Made by a program: the position numbers and the translations under genes. Below the pieces are notes generated by a model that saw only the letters and a program-made list of their open reading frames with translations, had not been told where the DNA came from and did no database searches. From Planctomycetales bacterium (GTDB lineage Bacteria > Planctomycetota > Phycisphaerae > SM23-33), in assembly GCA_030642005.1 (NCBI GenBank), contig DAOWOP010000166.1:1-5959 (forward strand): a DNA stretch of 5,959 nucleotides, read 5' to 3'. Shown here in pieces: positions 5,932-5,959 of this stretch. Position 1 is the stretch's first letter. Each line of letters begins with the position of its first letter.

Positions 5932-5959
5932 CCAGGGCGCAGCCGAAGGCAAGCCCTGG
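5932..5959. repeat. Hairpin repeat at the right edge (CCAGGGC...GCCCTGG), possibly cut by the window
   Basis: A 7-base inverted repeat, CCAGGGC (5932-5938) and GCCCTGG (5953-5959), encloses an inner 3-base stem, GCC (5942-5944) and GGC (5948-5950), with a GAA loop. The base before the left arm is C (5931), so the stem could extend beyond the window if the next base is G. No coding sequence is visible around it. It is probably a dispersed palindromic repeat. Confidence 0.55.

Larger units (their letters stand above)
5827..5959 (-). other. Non-coding leader/upstream region of the operon
   Basis: These 133 bases precede the first visible gene and contain no supported reading frame. They hold a ribosome-binding sequence for the NuoC-like gene (GAGG within TTGAGGCAGAGTTT before the ATG), the AATGAC tandem repeat and two GC-rich hairpins. 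Minus-strand sequences loosely like a sigma-70 promoter occur in the AT-rich repeat block (TTGAAT, then CATTAG 17 bases later), but the -10 match is poor, so no promoter is claimed. Confidence 0.5.

Overview
This window is part of one leftward (minus-strand) operon for a membrane-bound group 4 [NiFe] hydrogenase joined to subunits of an Mrp-type cation/proton antiporter. The overall logic is that of the Mbh (ferredoxin-oxidising, H2-evolving, ion-pumping) complexes and of complex I. Read in the direction of transcription (right to left), the genes are: a NuoC-like subunit, the catalytic hydrogenase large subunit (NuoD homologue with both nickel-binding CxxC motifs intact), a 647-residue NuoL/MrpA-N-like channel subunit, a DUF4040/MbhE-like protein matching the C-terminal part of MrpA, MnhB, MnhC, and an MnhD that runs off the left edge.

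The genes are tightly packed. Three junctions are ATGA stop/start overlaps (NuoC/large subunit, NuoL-like/MbhDE-like, MbhDE-like/MnhB). Two others are only 1 and 8 bases apart. The one loose junction (110 bases, large subunit to NuoL-like) holds a compact 76-base palindromic element that could fold into a three-armed structure. It separates the hydrogenase module from the antiporter module.

The right edge (about 5827-5959) is non-coding. It holds an AATGACTAATGTCT-type short tandem repeat and two GC-rich hairpin motifs, the last cut by the window end. These look like dispersed genomic repeats rather than operon-specific signals.

How the parts would work together: the large subunit carries the NiFe site for proton reduction or H2 oxidation. 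The NuoC-like protein is its peripheral partner. The NuoL-like, MbhDE, MnhB, MnhC and MnhD proteins form the membrane arm that couples the redox reaction to H+ or Na+ movement. The small FeS subunit (NuoB-like), the ferredoxin-like subunit (NuoI-like), the NuoH-like membrane anchor and MnhE/F/G are not in the window and are expected in flanking DNA.

Organism: a GC-rich, anaerobic or facultative bacterium. The repeat-rich intergenic DNA is reminiscent of uncultured Planctomycetota (Phycisphaerae-like) genomes, but this is an impression from memory and not shown by the sequence. No tRNA, rRNA, CRISPR, transposase or plus-strand gene is supported.
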